Source: Streptomyces ochraceiscleroticus
GTDB taxonomy: Bacteria; Actinomycetota; Actinomycetes; Streptomycetales; Streptomycetaceae
Length of the DNA: 64,000 nucleotides
NCBI RefSeq assembly: GCF_000720485.1
Contig: NZ_JOAX01000006.1
Span: 1 to 64,000, forward strand
Direction of reading: 5' to 3'
The notes below the pieces were generated by a model. The model saw only the letters and a program-made list of their open reading frames with translations, was not told where the DNA came from and did no database searches. A program made the translations under genes and the position numbers. Positions 7,490-16,478 of this stretch are shown in pieces. Positions within the stretch are counted from its first letter, which is position 1. Each line of letters opens with the position of its first letter.

Positions 7490-10033
7490 ATGAACGCCCC
7501 TTTCAATGACTCGACGATCACCACGGACGACACCGATGAGACCGTCCTCCCCGACTCGCTCGTACGGCAGCTGCCGCTGATCGCCCGCCTCTCACTGGAG
7601 GAGAAGGTCCGCCTGCTCACCGGGGAGACGGCCTTCACCCTCCCCGGCGCCGACTCCATCGGACTGGCACCCATGGCATTCTCCGACGGCCCCACGGGCG
7701 TACGGGGACTGAAGTTCGCCGGCGGCGAGCCAGTGGCGCTCTTCCCCAACGCGACGTTGATCTCCGGCTCCTGGGACGACGACATCGCCCGGGAGGTGGG
7801 CGAGATGCTCTCCGACGAGGCGCGCCGCCAGGACATCCATGTCGTCCTGGGGCCGACCGTCAACCTGCACCGTTCGCCCCTGGGTGGCCGTCTCTTCGAG
7901 GCGTACTCCGAGGATCCGTATCTGACCGGCCGTACCGCTTCCGCGTACGTGTCCGGGATGCAGGCGCGGGGGACGGCCGCCTGTCTCAAGCATCTCGTCG
8001 CGAACGAGTCGGAGACACTGCGCAACTTCGTCGACTCCCGGGTCACGGAGCGGACGCTCCGCGAGGTGTATCTGCTGCCGTTCGAGATGGCGGCGGAGGA
8101 CGCCGGGGCCTGGTCGATGATGGCGGCGTACAACGACATCAACGGCGTCACCGCCACCGAGCACCGCGAGATCCAGCAGGACATCGTCAAGCGCGAGTGG
8201 GGCTGGGACGGGCTCATCATGAGCGACTGGTTCGCCGTCAAGCGCACCGTCGCTTCCGCGAACGGCGGCCTGGATCTCGTCATGCCCGGACCTGACGGCC
8301 CCTGGGGCGACCTGCTCGTCGCCGCCGTCCGCCGGGGCGAGGTGCCCGAGGCAACGGTCGACGAACACCTCGCGCGCCTGCTTCTCCTCGCCGAGCGCAC
8401 CGGCGCCCTGAACGCGGTCACGGCTGGCGAGGGGCCCTGGCCCGCACCCGACTCGGACCTGCGCCGCGAACAACTGCGCCGGATCGCGACCCGGGGCATG
8501 GTCCTGGTCAAGAACAACGAGAATGTCCTCCCACTGGATGCCCCGGACGCGCTCGCGCTCTTCGGGCGGCACGCGTACGAGACGCAGGGGATGGGCGGCG
8601 GCTCCGCACAGGTCAACCCACCTCACCTCACCAGCATCGCCGACGCGCTCACGGCCCGGCTGGGCGACCGTCTGACCGTCGTGGACGGTGTGGACGTGCG
8701 CACACGGCCGGTGCCCGCCGATCCCACGTTCGTCAGCGACCCGGTCACCGGGGAACCCGGGGTGCGCGTCACCTACCTCGCCGCCGACGGCTCCGAGCTC
8801 CTCAGCCGGCACGAGGACGGCACCACGATCACCATCGGCTGGGACGACGACTTCACCGAGGAACCCGCCGCCGTGACGTTCACCGCGCGGCTGAACAACC
8901 AGGAAGGACCTGTACGGCTCGGCGGGATCGCGGCCGGAACCTGGACCGTGTCGGCCGAGACCGGTGCCGTCCAGCGCCACGAGCTGCCCATCACCGGGTA
9001 CGACCCCGCCGAGGCGATGCTGCGCCCGCCCTCCTGCGTGGCGGCCTTCAACCTTCCCGCCCATGCGCTCGTCACGGCACGGCTCGACATCGCCGGTGTC
9101 GACTGGGCGGCGATGTTCGCGGCGAACCCGGCCCTGGACATCGCGGAGGAGAGCCATCTGCTCGCCACGGGCTCCTTCGGGTCCGTCGCCCTCGTGGCCG
9201 AGCAGCGGACCACCACCGACGACGAGGCGCTGGCTGACGCGGAACGTGCGGCGCGGGCGGCCGACACGGCGGTGGTCGTCGTGGGCCTTACCGAGGAGGA
9301 CGAGACCGAGGCCGTCGACAAGTCCACCCTTGCCCTGCCCGGCCGGCAGGACGAGCTGGTGCGCCGCGTGGCTGCTGCCGCCGAGCACACGGTCGTGGTG
9401 GTCAACGCTGCGACGCCGATCCTCATGCCGTGGCTCGACGACGTCGACGCCGTGCTCGTCGCGGGGCTGCCGGGGCAGGAGGCGGGCGATGCGGTCGCCG
9501 ACGTTCTCACGGGCCGGGCCGAGCCCACCGGCCGCCTCGTCACGAGCTATCCCCGCGCCGACGGTCAGACCCCCGCGTGGGCCGTCACCCCGGGCGAGGA
9601 CCTCGCCGTCCGCTACACCGAAGGTCCCTCGATCGGGTATCGCGGCCACCACGCCAGTACCGCACCCGAGCCGCTGTTCTGGTTCGGGCAGGGCCTCGGC
9701 TACGGCTCGTGGGACTACGTCGGCGCCACCTTGGTCTCGGGCGGCCGTGCCCCGGTCGTCCAGGTCGAGCTCGCCAATACCGGGTCGCGTACGTCGCGCG
9801 AGACCGTTCAGGTGTACTTCCAGCCGGTCGACGCGGCCCACCCGGTACGCCTCGTCGGCTACACGGGCGTTCTCGTGGAGCCCGGAGCGACGGCGAAGGT
9901 CGAGGTCGCCTGCGACAGCCGTCTTCTCCGCTGCTGGGACGAGGACGGTCGGGCGTGGAGGCCGCTCGGCGCCGGTGAGCTGCTCGTCGCACGCGGTCTG
10001 GGCGATGTGCGGGCGCGGATCCACCTGCCGTAG
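7490..10033 (+). CDS. GH3 family beta-glucosidase
   Basis: An 847-residue glycoside hydrolase family 3 enzyme that removes terminal beta-linked glucose (or a related sugar) with retention. The N-terminal barrel begins with LSLEEKVRLLTGETAF. The nucleophile is Asp246 in GLIMSDWFAV. The second domain contains KNNENVLPLD, and an inserted PA14-like segment is likely near residues 390-510. The C-terminal domain (about 760-840) looks fibronectin-III-like. There is no signal peptide, so it probably acts in the cytoplasm on sugar brought in by the upstream MFS transporter. The ribosome site is weak (GAAAGAA). A clear hairpin follows the stop. Confidence 0.93.
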   Translation: MNAPFNDSTITTDDTDETVLPDSLVRQLPLIARLSLEEKVRLLTGETAFTLPGADSIGLAPMAFSDGPTGVRGLKFAGGEPVALFPNATLISGSWDDDIAREVGEMLSDEARRQDIHVVLGPTVNLHRSPLGGRLFEAYSEDPYLTGRTASAYVSGMQARGTAACLKHLVANESETLRNFVDSRVTERTLREVYLLPFEMAAEDAGAWSMMAAYNDINGVTATEHREIQQDIVKREWGWDGLIMSDWFAVKRTVASANGGLDLVMPGPDGPWGDLLVAAVRRGEVPEATVDEHLARLLLLAERTGALNAVTAGEGPWPAPDSDLRREQLRRIATRGMVLVKNNENVLPLDAPDALALFGRHAYETQGMGGGSAQVNPPHLTSIADALTARLGDRLTVVDGVDVRTRPVPADPTFVSDPVTGEPGVRVTYLAADGSELLSRHEDGTTITIGWDDDFTEEPAAVTFTARLNNQEGPVRLGGIAAGTWTVSAETGAVQRHELPITGYDPAEAMLRPPSCVAAFNLPAHALVTARLDIAGVDWAAMFAANPALDIAEESHLLATGSFGSVALVAEQRTTTDDEALADAERAARAADTAVVVVGLTEEDETEAVDKSTLALPGRQDELVRRVAAAAEHTVVVVNAATPILMPWLDDVDAVLVAGLPGQEAGDAVADVLTGRAEPTGRLVTSYPRADGQTPAWAVTPGEDLAVRYTEGPSIGYRGHHASTAPEPLFWFGQGLGYGSWDYVGATLVSGGRAPVVQVELANTGSRTSRETVQVYFQPVDAAHPVRLVGYTGVLVEPGATAKVEVACDSRLLRCWDEDGRAWRPLGAGELLVARGLGDVRARIHLP

Positions 10034-10050
10034 GCGGAGGAACGGGCCCC

Positions 10051-10083
10051 CGAGCTGTCGGCCTCACGGAGGCCCGCAGCTCG
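10051..10083 (+). terminator. Terminator after the GH3 gene
   Basis: Arms CGAGCTG (10051-10057) and CAGCTCG (10077-10083) enclose a second pair GGCCTC/GAGGCC with a 3-base loop. It starts 18 bases after the GH3 stop. Confidence 0.65.
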
Positions 10084-10210
10084 GCCACCCCTCAGCCGTA
10101 CTGCTGTGGACCGGTCCGAGGGGACGAGATCCCGTTCAGCGATCCACGAGGCGAGTGCGCGCACCACGTGTCGACCGTACGTAGCACACGCGGCGGGAGG
10201 GGGGCCCTGG

Positions 10211-10236
10211 CAGTACACCCCCTGCTGGTAACTCGC
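10211..10236 (+). promoter_or_regulatory. GTAC-N14-AC motif, site D
   Basis: GTAC at 10213-10216 is followed by ACCCCC, and GTAACTC begins at 10228, so ACTC is again 18 bases after GTAC. This copy (class II) has GTAAC where sites A-C have GGGAC; site E shares this version. It is about 150 bases upstream of the alcohol dehydrogenase-SDR-SDR unit. The gap 10034-10386 holds this site and the GH3 terminator and no gene. Confidence 0.5.
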
Positions 10237-10386
10237 TGCCCACGCGGAATCACGGTTACCTGGAAGAGTTGGCATCTCCCGGGACGGGCGTTACGGCGTC
10301 ACGGACCGCGGGGGCCGATCGAGTACGACGAAGGCACCAGCGGCGTCAGCATGTGCGGCCCGCTTCAGCACGTAAGGAAACCCCGC

Positions 10387-11403
10387 ATGCGCGGAGCAGT
10401 GATCCACGCCCCCGGCGACGTCCGCTTCGAGACCCTCGAGGACCCGAGAATCCTGACGCCGACCGACGCGATCATCCGCACCACGGTCACGTGTGTGTGC
10501 GGCTCAGACCTGTGGCCGTACCGCGGCCTGGAGCCGATCGGGGCCCCACACCCGATGGGGCACGAGTACGTCGGCGTCGTCGAGGAGGTCGGCAGCGAGG
10601 TCACCAACGTCAAGCCGGGGCAGTTCGTCGTCGGTTCCTTCGCCACCTCGGACAACACCTGCGCCAACTGCCGCAACGGCTACCAGTCCAGCTGTCTGCA
10701 CCGCGAGTTCATGTCCACCTGCCAGGCCGAGTACGTTCGAATCCCCAACGCCCACGGCACCCTCGTCGCCACCGACGGGCACCCGGCCGATGAGTTCCTG
10801 CCCGGCCTGCTCGCCGTGTCCGACGTGATGGGCACGGGCTGGTGGGCCGCCGAAGCCGCCGAGGTCAAGCCGGGTTCAACGGCCGTGGTCGTCGGTGACG
10901 GCGCGGTCGGGCTGTGTGGTGTCATTGCTGCGAAGGAGTTCGGCGCAGAGCGGATCATCGCCATGTCGCGGCACGAGCCCCGGCAGAAGCTCGCCCTGGA
11001 GTTCGGCGCCACGGACATCGTCACCGAACGCGGCGAGGAGGGCGTGGCCCGTATCAACGAGCTGACCGGCGGGATCGGCGCGGACTCGGTCCTGGAGTGC
11101 GTCGGCACCGCGCAGGCCATGCAGCAGGCGCTGCGCTCGGCCCGGCCCGGCGGGAACGTCGGTTTCGTCGGCGTCCCGCACGAGGTGGCGGTCGACGGCC
11201 AGGAGCTGTTCTTCTCGCACGTCGGCCTGCGCGGCGGACCCGCCCCCGTACGCCGCTACCTGCCCGACCTGATCGACCGCGTCCTGACCGGCCGCATCGA
11301 TCCCGGCAAGGTCTTCGACCTCACCCTGCCGCTGGACCAGGTCGCCGAGGGCTACCAGGCGATGGACGAACGCCGCGCCGTCAAGACCCTTCTCAAGCCC
11401 TGA
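10387..11403 (+). CDS. Zinc-dependent alcohol dehydrogenase
   Basis: A 338-residue medium-chain dehydrogenase that should oxidise alcohols or reduce aldehydes with NAD(P). Catalytic-zinc ligands are visible in TCVCGSDLWPYRG and HPMGHEYVG. A partial structural-zinc cluster is present in TCANCRNGYQSSC. The cofactor domain has VVGDGAVGLCGV. The start ATG has AAGGAAA upstream. It is the first gene of a unit with two SDRs downstream (gaps of 105 and 111 bases, each containing a hairpin). This arrangement suggests alcohol/ketone interconversion controlled through site D. Confidence 0.9.
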   Translation: MRGAVIHAPGDVRFETLEDPRILTPTDAIIRTTVTCVCGSDLWPYRGLEPIGAPHPMGHEYVGVVEEVGSEVTNVKPGQFVVGSFATSDNTCANCRNGYQSSCLHREFMSTCQAEYVRIPNAHGTLVATDGHPADEFLPGLLAVSDVMGTGWWAAEAAEVKPGSTAVVVGDGAVGLCGVIAAKEFGAERIIAMSRHEPRQKLALEFGATDIVTERGEEGVARINELTGGIGADSVLECVGTAQAMQQALRSARPGGNVGFVGVPHEVAVDGQELFFSHVGLRGGPAPVRRYLPDLIDRVLTGRIDPGKVFDLTLPLDQVAEGYQAMDERRAVKTLLKP

Positions 11404-11422
11404 CCGACCGCTGCACCGACCA

Positions 11423-11464
11423 CTGCCACCGGCGCCGCGCCGAGCAGCGGGCACCCGGTGGCAG
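11423..11464 (+). terminator. Hairpin between ADH and SDR
   Basis: CTGCCACCGG (11423-11432) pairs perfectly with CCGGTGGCAG (11455-11464) around a 22-base loop. It may be a weak terminator or an mRNA processing/stability element within the operon. Confidence 0.4.
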
Positions 11465-11508
11465 GGAGCCAGTTCAACCACCCGATCGAGAAAGCGAAGT
11501 GACAGAAC

Positions 11509-12276
11509 GTGACTGCACGGCAGTTCGAACGCAAGGTCGTGTTCATCTCCGGTGCCAGTAGCGGCATCGGCCGCGCAACGGCCGTCGCGTTCGCCAAGGA
11601 GGGCGCCAACGTGGTCGTCACCGGCATCGACGCGGAGGGCAACACGGAGACAGCACGGCAGGTCACCGAGCATGGCGGACGGGCCCTGACGCTGAAGTGC
11701 GACGCCACACGCTCCGCGGACATCGCAGCCGCCCTGGAACAGACGATCGAGGAATTCGGCCGACTCGACATCGCCTTCAACAACGCCGGCGTCGAGCAAC
11801 CGCCCGCGCCCCTCGCGGACATCGAAGAAGCCGAGTTCGACCGCCTCCTCGACGTCGACCTGCGCAGCGTATTCCTGTGCATGAAGCAGCAGATTCCGCT
11901 GATGCTGAGGTCCGGCGGCGGCGCCATTGTCAACACCTCCTCGGGCGCGGGTGTGATCGGTTTCCGTGGCCAGGCCGCCTACGCGGCGGCCAAGCACGCG
12001 GTCATCGGCCTGACGAAGTCCGCGGCACTGGACTACGCCGCGGACAGGATCCGGATCAACGCGATCTGCCCTGGCATCATCGAGACCCCGATGATGAGCC
12101 GCTTCTCGGGCGGCACGCCGGAAGGCCGCGCACGCGTGATCGCCCAGGAGCCGGTCGGGCGCATGGGGCGCCCAGAGGAGATCGCTTCCGCGGTGCTGTG
12201 GCTGTGCTCGGACCTGGGTGCGTTCACCACCGGGCACGCGATGGTCGTCGACGGCGGGCAGACGGTCGGTCTGTGA
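11509..12276 (+). CDS. Short-chain dehydrogenase/reductase
   Basis: A 255-residue classical SDR. It shows the cofactor motif [10 protein letters not shown], the structural NNAG, the catalytic Ser region NTSSGAG, the active-site YAAAK ([15 protein letters not shown]) and the C-terminal [10 protein letters not shown]. It would reduce a carbonyl or oxidise an alcohol using NAD(P)(H). The start is a GTG with a weak upstream purine stretch. It sits between an alcohol dehydrogenase and a second SDR of about 45% apparent similarity, probably from an old duplication. A strong hairpin follows. Confidence 0.9.
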   Translation: MTARQFERKVVFISGASSGIGRATAVAFAKEGANVVVTGIDAEGNTETARQVTEHGGRALTLKCDATRSADIAAALEQTIEEFGRLDIAFNNAGVEQPPAPLADIEEAEFDRLLDVDLRSVFLCMKQQIPLMLRSGGGAIVNTSSGAGVIGFRGQAAYAAAKHAVIGLTKSAALDYAADRIRINAICPGIIETPMMSRFSGGTPEGRARVIAQEPVGRMGRPEEIASAVLWLCSDLGAFTTGHAMVVDGGQTVGL

Positions 12277-12309
12277 CCTCTGCGACCTTGTGGCCACTGT
12301 GCTCATGAC

Positions 12310-12346
12310 ACAGGCGCGCCACCGGCTGCGACGGTGGCGCGCCTGT
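12310..12346 (+). terminator. Perfect 15-bp hairpin
   Basis: Arms 12310-12324 and 12332-12346 pair perfectly around GCTGCGA and are followed by CTCCCCTTC. It lies between the two SDR genes and probably ends or attenuates transcription before the second. Confidence 0.65.
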
Positions 12347-12387
12347 CTCCCCTTCAGGCCATCACGAACGAAGGACAGCAACTCTCC

Positions 12388-13152
12388 ATGGTGCAGTGCG
12401 ACTTCACGGGTCAGGTCGCGTTCATCACGGGCGCCAGCGCAGGTATGGGCGCGGCTACGGCCCGAGCCTTCGCCGAAGCAGGAGCCGCGGTCGCGCTCGC
12501 GGACGTCAACCGTGACGCCGTGGTCCGATTCGCCGACGAGCTGACGAGCAAGGGCCTCCGCGCACTGGCGATCGAGTGTGACGTGGCGAACGAACAGCAG
12601 GTCGCGGATGCCGTCGCCGCGACGGTCGAGGCGTTCGGCCGCCTCGACATGGCCTTCAACAACGCCGGAATCATGATCCCGCCCGCCGGCGCCGCGGAGG
12701 AGTCCGCTCAAGCCTTCGACTCGGTCGTCGCGGTGAACCTCCGCGGTGTCTGGGCGTCGATGAAGCACGAGCTGGCGCAGATGCGCCGACAGGGCTCCGG
12801 CGCGATCGTGAACTGCTCATCACTCGGCGGACTTGTCGGCGGCAGCGAACGCGCGTCGTACCACGCGACCAAGCACGGGGTACTCGGCCAGACCAAGAGC
12901 GTCGCCCTCGAGTACGCACCGCTCGGAGTACGCGTGAACGCAGTCTGCCCCGGCACGATCGCCACGCCGATGGTCGACCGCATGAGCGCCGCGGGCGAGC
13001 TCGACGTGGACGCCACGCTCTCTGTGACACCGATGGCCCGGCTCGGCGATCCGGAGGAGATCGCGGCCGCGGTGCTGTGGCTGTGCAGCGATGCCGCCAG
13101 TTACGTCACCGGAGTGGCGCTTCCCGTCGATGGGGGCTTCACGGCACGCTGA
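12388..13152 (+). CDS. Short-chain dehydrogenase/reductase
   Basis: A 254-residue classical SDR with TGASAGMGAATA, NNAG, NCSSLGG and the active site YHATK. The C-terminus VALPVDGGFTAR is typical. I chose the ATG at 12388 (MVQCDFTG), with AAGGAC upstream, over an earlier in-frame ATG at 12334 that lies inside the terminator hairpin. It follows the SDR at 11509-12276 and is convergent with the amidase at 13371-14105. Confidence 0.9.
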   Translation: MVQCDFTGQVAFITGASAGMGAATARAFAEAGAAVALADVNRDAVVRFADELTSKGLRALAIECDVANEQQVADAVAATVEAFGRLDMAFNNAGIMIPPAGAAEESAQAFDSVVAVNLRGVWASMKHELAQMRRQGSGAIVNCSSLGGLVGGSERASYHATKHGVLGQTKSVALEYAPLGVRVNAVCPGTIATPMVDRMSAAGELDVDATLSVTPMARLGDPEEIAAAVLWLCSDAASYVTGVALPVDGGFTAR

Positions 13153-13258
13153 GCGGAGCCTCGCTGCTCCTGCCGGCCTCGGAGGTCCTGCCCGTGCGGA
13201 CGGACCGGCGGGGCCGGCAGCTTCGTTTTCGGGCCTTCTCCCCGGTGCCCGGCGTGGG

Positions 13259-13290
13259 CCCACTCGCCGCCGGGGCCAGCGGCGAGTGGG
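13259..13290. terminator. Bidirectional hairpin
   Basis: CCCACTCGCCGC (13259-13270) and GCGGCGAGTGGG (13279-13290) form a perfect 12-bp stem with an 8-base loop. It separates the convergent SDR and amidase genes. Confidence 0.65.
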
Positions 13291-13370
13291 TATCCGTACA
13301 ACGCTCTCATGCGCCCAGCCCTCCCGTACGGTCGCCGCCGACGACGACGCCGTACGCGAAGGGGCGCTGT

Positions 13371-14105
13371 TCAGGCCGTGGTGCGGCCGCCCTGTGCAGC
13401 GCGGACCAGCTGCAGATAGCGGTCCCAGTCCCAGTGTCGGCCGGGGTCGGTGTGGTCCGCGCCGGGGACTTCGTTGTGGCCGACGATGTGCTCGCGGTCG
13501 ATGGGAATGTCGTGGCGGTCTGCGATATCGGCGGCCAGTCGTGCCGAAGCCTCGTAGGCGGTGTCGGTGAACCAGCGCTGCGGGTCGTCGACATACCCCT
13601 CGTGCTCGATACCGATGCTGCGTTCATTCCACTCCCTGTTGCCCGCGTGATACGCGACATCGGCCTCGCGGACGGTCTGAGCTATATGGCCGTCGGAGGC
13701 ACGGACCACGTAGTGAGCGGCGGCCTGGTGTGCGGGGTTGCGGAAGGCACGGGTGGCGTCGATGAACCGCGACTGGGTGACGTGGACGACGATGCGGTCG
13801 ACGGAATAGTCATCGGGGCGGTCGGCCGTGCGGTAGTTGGCGGACGAGGCAGCGATCCACTCGGCGGCCGCCGTGTCCACCACGCCGGGTCTGTTGTCGC
13901 TGACCTGGCCGGGTCCGCGCATACCGACAGCGCCGCCGTCACCGCCGACGGTGACGGCGACTGCGGTGATGCCGAGCGCACCGGCCAGGGCGGCGCCCGC
14001 GAGGAGCACGCTGCGCGGTCGGCGGGCCGCGCGGTCCGTTCTCTTGCTCGTGGCAGCCACGGTACGGGAGTTGGGTTCGGACTCGGATTCGGGATGTCGA
14101 TTCAC
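13371..14105 (-). CDS. Secreted N-acetylmuramoyl-L-alanine amidase
   Basis: A 244-residue zinc amidase (Amidase_2 / PGRP fold) that cleaves the bond between MurNAc and the stem peptide of peptidoglycan. A basic N-terminus and one hydrophobic segment (VLLAGAALAGALGITAVAV, about residues 33-52) export or anchor it. Zinc ligands are probably His in VVHVTQS, then His and the His-x-Asp-Pro region in GHNEVPGADHTDPG, and the substrate-side AHYVVRASDG matches the family. The start is a GTG at 14105 with a poor ribosome site. It is the last of a row of minus-strand genes (MarP-like protease, PPOX enzyme, small frame). Confidence 0.88.
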   Translation of the reverse strand: MNRHPESESEPNSRTVAATSKRTDRAARRPRSVLLAGAALAGALGITAVAVTVGGDGGAVGMRGPGQVSDNRPGVVDTAAAEWIAASSANYRTADRPDDYSVDRIVVHVTQSRFIDATRAFRNPAHQAAAHYVVRASDGHIAQTVREADVAYHAGNREWNERSIGIEHEGYVDDPQRWFTDTAYEASARLAADIADRHDIPIDREHIVGHNEVPGADHTDPGRHWDWDRYLQLVRAAQGGRTTA

Positions 14106-14192
14106 AGGGTTGTTTCGTCCGGTGTGAGAGATCGAGGTGACGCGGGAAGTGGGCGATGGCGGGAAGGAGCACCGTCGAGCAGGCAGCGGAGG

Positions 14193-14288
14193 TCAGGGAG
14201 ACCCGGCGCAGACAGCGAGCTTCATGGTGACGATGACGCCCACGGCGGTCAGGGCGCGAACGAGCATGAGGCCCGAGATGCGTGTCAC
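14193..14288 (-). CDS. Possible 31-residue hydrophobic peptide
   Basis: A GTG start lies five bases after the stop of the PPOX-type gene and opens a frame with a hydrophobic core (LMLVRALTAVGVIVTMKLAV). It could be a translationally coupled membrane micropeptide. I do not recognise it and there is no independent ribosome site, so chance is a real alternative. Confidence 0.3.
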   Translation of the reverse strand: MTRISGLMLVRALTAVGVIVTMKLAVCAGSP

Positions 14289-14293
14289 GGTGT

Positions 14294-14761
14294 TCAGTCC
14301 TCCGCCAGCCGAGCCGGGAAGCCACCCGTAGCGACCGGACCCCACCGCTCCGGCGTGATGCGGATGATCGACTTGCCCTGCTTGAGCATCGCCGCGCGGT
14401 ACTCGTCCCAGTCGGGGTGTTCACCGGAGATGTTGCGGAAGTACTCCACGAGCGGTTCCACCGAGTCCGGCACATCGAGCACCTCGGCCGAGCCGTCGAC
14501 CTGCACCCAAGGGCCGTTGAAGTCGTCGCTGAGCACGATGACGCTGACTCGGGGGTCACGCTTGGCGTTACGGGTCTTCGCCCGCTCGGGGTAGGAGGAA
14601 ACGACGATGCGACCAGAATCGTCTAGCCCGCACGTGAGCGGGGAGCCCTGCGGACTTCCGTCGGAACGCCTGGTGAGCAGGATCGCGCGGTGCCTGGGCC
14701 GAACGAAGTCCAGCAATTCGTCGAGGTCGACGCGAGTGTTCGTTGCGATACTGCGTGCCAC
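14294..14761 (-). CDS. PPOX-class F420-dependent enzyme
   Basis: A 155-residue split-barrel protein of the pyridoxamine-phosphate-oxidase-like / Rv1155-type family, whose members bind FMN or F420 and reduce small substrates. Visible features are AILLTRRSDGSPQGSPL, IVVSSYPERAKTRNAKRDPRV and the C-terminal IRITPERWGP. I start it at the GTG at 14761 because AAGGAG precedes it by nine bases; an ATG 24 bases upstream has no ribosome site. It follows the MarP-like protease gene, separated by 190 bases in which I see no gene. Confidence 0.8.
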   Translation of the reverse strand: MARSIATNTRVDLDELLDFVRPRHRAILLTRRSDGSPQGSPLTCGLDDSGRIVVSSYPERAKTRNAKRDPRVSVIVLSDDFNGPWVQVDGSAEVLDVPDSVEPLVEYFRNISGEHPDWDEYRAAMLKQGKSIIRITPERWGPVATGGFPARLAED

Positions 14762-14951
14762 AGTAAGGGTCTCCTTGAATTTCATGGCGGGCGAGCAGGG
14801 GGGCTCGCTTCATTTAGCCCGATGGGGAACGGCACTGAATATCAGGACGATTTTCCAGAATTCTTCACGGCGTCGACCGTGCCGAGAGAGCAGCACCGTC
14901 ACGCCATCTTTTCTTGGTTCAGGTGGGGAATTTCCCTCTCGGAATTCTCTC

Positions 14952-16154
14952 CTACTCTGCCGGCCTTGTGCCTGTGTCGACGGGCTCCGTGGCAGCCGCT
15001 CCGTCTACGGCGATGTCTCGCAGCTGGTCGGCCGTGAGCGCATAGCCGGTGTCCCCGTCGCCGGCGGAGCGGGCGAAGACCATGCCGTAGACCTGTCCGT
15101 CGGTGCCGAGGAGCGGACCGCCCGAGTTACCGGGGCGGATGGTGGAACGGACTTGGTAGACGTCCCGGGTCACGGGTGATTCACCGCGGATGTCCAGGCC
15201 GGTGGCGTGCATCCGGGTGGCCACGGTGGCCGCCCGCAAGTCGAGGCCCCCGTTCTCGGGATAGCCGGCGACCACGGCGGCAGTGCCGCGCGCAGCACCG
15301 GTATCGGCGAACGAGAGTTCAGGCGCGTTGAGGCCAGGCACCCGAAGCACTGCCGCATCGGCCGCCGGGTGGTAGCTGACCACGCTGGCCGCGAGCCGCT
15401 GCCCGACACCTGCGACCTGCACGTACGGGCTGTCGACACCGGCGACGACGTGAGCGTTGGTCATCACCAGTCCGTCGCCGAAGACGAAGCCGCTGCCTTC
15501 GGAAGTGCTCATGGTGCCTTCTATCGAGCCGGTCACCTTCACCGTGCTCTGCTCGGCGGCACGGGCGACGTCGGCGGTGACCGTGTCACCGGAGGGCTCG
15601 GGCACACCGGTGGCGGGCTCGTTCTGGAACGGGTTGAGGACCTGCGGGAAGCCCGCGTCGGTGAGGGCTCCTGAGGCGTGGCCCATCCAGGTGGAGGTCT
15701 GCGCGGGCAGACGGTCGGCCAGGACGTTCATCGTGGCCAACTCGCGTATCCGGTCCTGGAGCTCGGAGGAGGCATATGGGGAACCGAGAGCGGCGTTGCC
15801 CGCGATCCAGACGACGCCGATCAGAGCGGCCGCTCCAACGAGCGCGCCGCCCGCGCCGTCGGCGCAGCGCAGTGGCCCGCGGGCGAGGAAGCGGCCGCGC
15901 AGCCACAGCCCGGGCCGGTGGGCCAAGGCCGCGCCGAGAGCCGCCGGAAGCAGGACGGTCACGAGGGCGACAACGGCCACCGATGTTGCGGAGTCCCCTA
16001 CTTCGCCGAGAATCCAGGGCAGTAGGGCGAGGCCGAGCAGGGCGCCCGCCGCAGTGAACACAAATGCGACCAGAGAAGCCGCGAACCCACGTCGCCAGCC
16101 CGAAGCAGCGAAGAGGACCACCGTCAGCAAGATGGTGAAGTCGAGCATTGCCAT
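14952..16154 (-). CDS. MarP-like membrane serine protease
   Basis: A 400-residue protein with an N-terminal CvpA-type domain of about four membrane helices (residues 1-125) and a trypsin-like protease domain outside the membrane. The triad is visible: His in TNAHVVAG, Asp in HPAADAAVL, and Ser in RPGNSGGPL. This is the architecture of MarP, the acid/oxidative-stress protease of mycobacteria that activates cell-wall hydrolases, and a peptidoglycan amidase gene lies three positions downstream. The ATG at 16154 has AAAGG upstream. Substrate and stress role are inferred from the family. Confidence 0.85.
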   Translation of the reverse strand: MAMLDFTILLTVVLFAASGWRRGFAASLVAFVFTAAGALLGLALLPWILGEVGDSATSVAVVALVTVLLPAALGAALAHRPGLWLRGRFLARGPLRCADGAGGALVGAAALIGVVWIAGNAALGSPYASSELQDRIRELATMNVLADRLPAQTSTWMGHASGALTDAGFPQVLNPFQNEPATGVPEPSGDTVTADVARAAEQSTVKVTGSIEGTMSTSEGSGFVFGDGLVMTNAHVVAGVDSPYVQVAGVGQRLAASVVSYHPAADAAVLRVPGLNAPELSFADTGAARGTAAVVAGYPENGGLDLRAATVATRMHATGLDIRGESPVTRDVYQVRSTIRPGNSGGPLLGTDGQVYGMVFARSAGDGDTGYALTADQLRDIAVDGAAATEPVDTGTRPAE

Positions 16155-16406
16155 CGAAGAACCTTTCTCATCCGGATTTCGAAGAGACCGGTAATCGAGA
16201 GAACGCCAAGAAAGCCACATCGGTTCCGACACGTGAGGTATGCCACTCGAATCCAGAAAGGACGGGAAGGCCGAAGGAACTGCGTACGGACGTACGGAAT
16301 TCCCAGCGGGCGTTCCAGAAATCCGCCCCTCGGGACGACATCCGGCAGGGACCATGAGCAATCCGCAAATACTCCACAGCTGGACCAGAGCGGTTCCACG
16401 GCCCGC

Positions 16407-16447
16407 GGGCCTGTGGCCGAGAGACTCGATGTCTCGGCCACAGGCCC
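16407..16447 (-). terminator. Terminator after the SulP gene
   Basis: Arms 16407-16422 and 16432-16447 form a perfect 16-bp stem with a nine-base loop, just downstream of the SulP stop on the minus strand. The remaining bases of the gap 16155-16478 form the AT-richer promoter region of the protease gene, with no gene visible. Confidence 0.7.
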
Positions 16448-16478
16448 GGGGCACGAGGACCGCCGGCGCACGGGTGGT

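Noticed and set aside
7592..10024. A long minus-strand frame opposite the GH3 gene
   Set aside because: It mirrors the GH3 codons and has no protein-like features.
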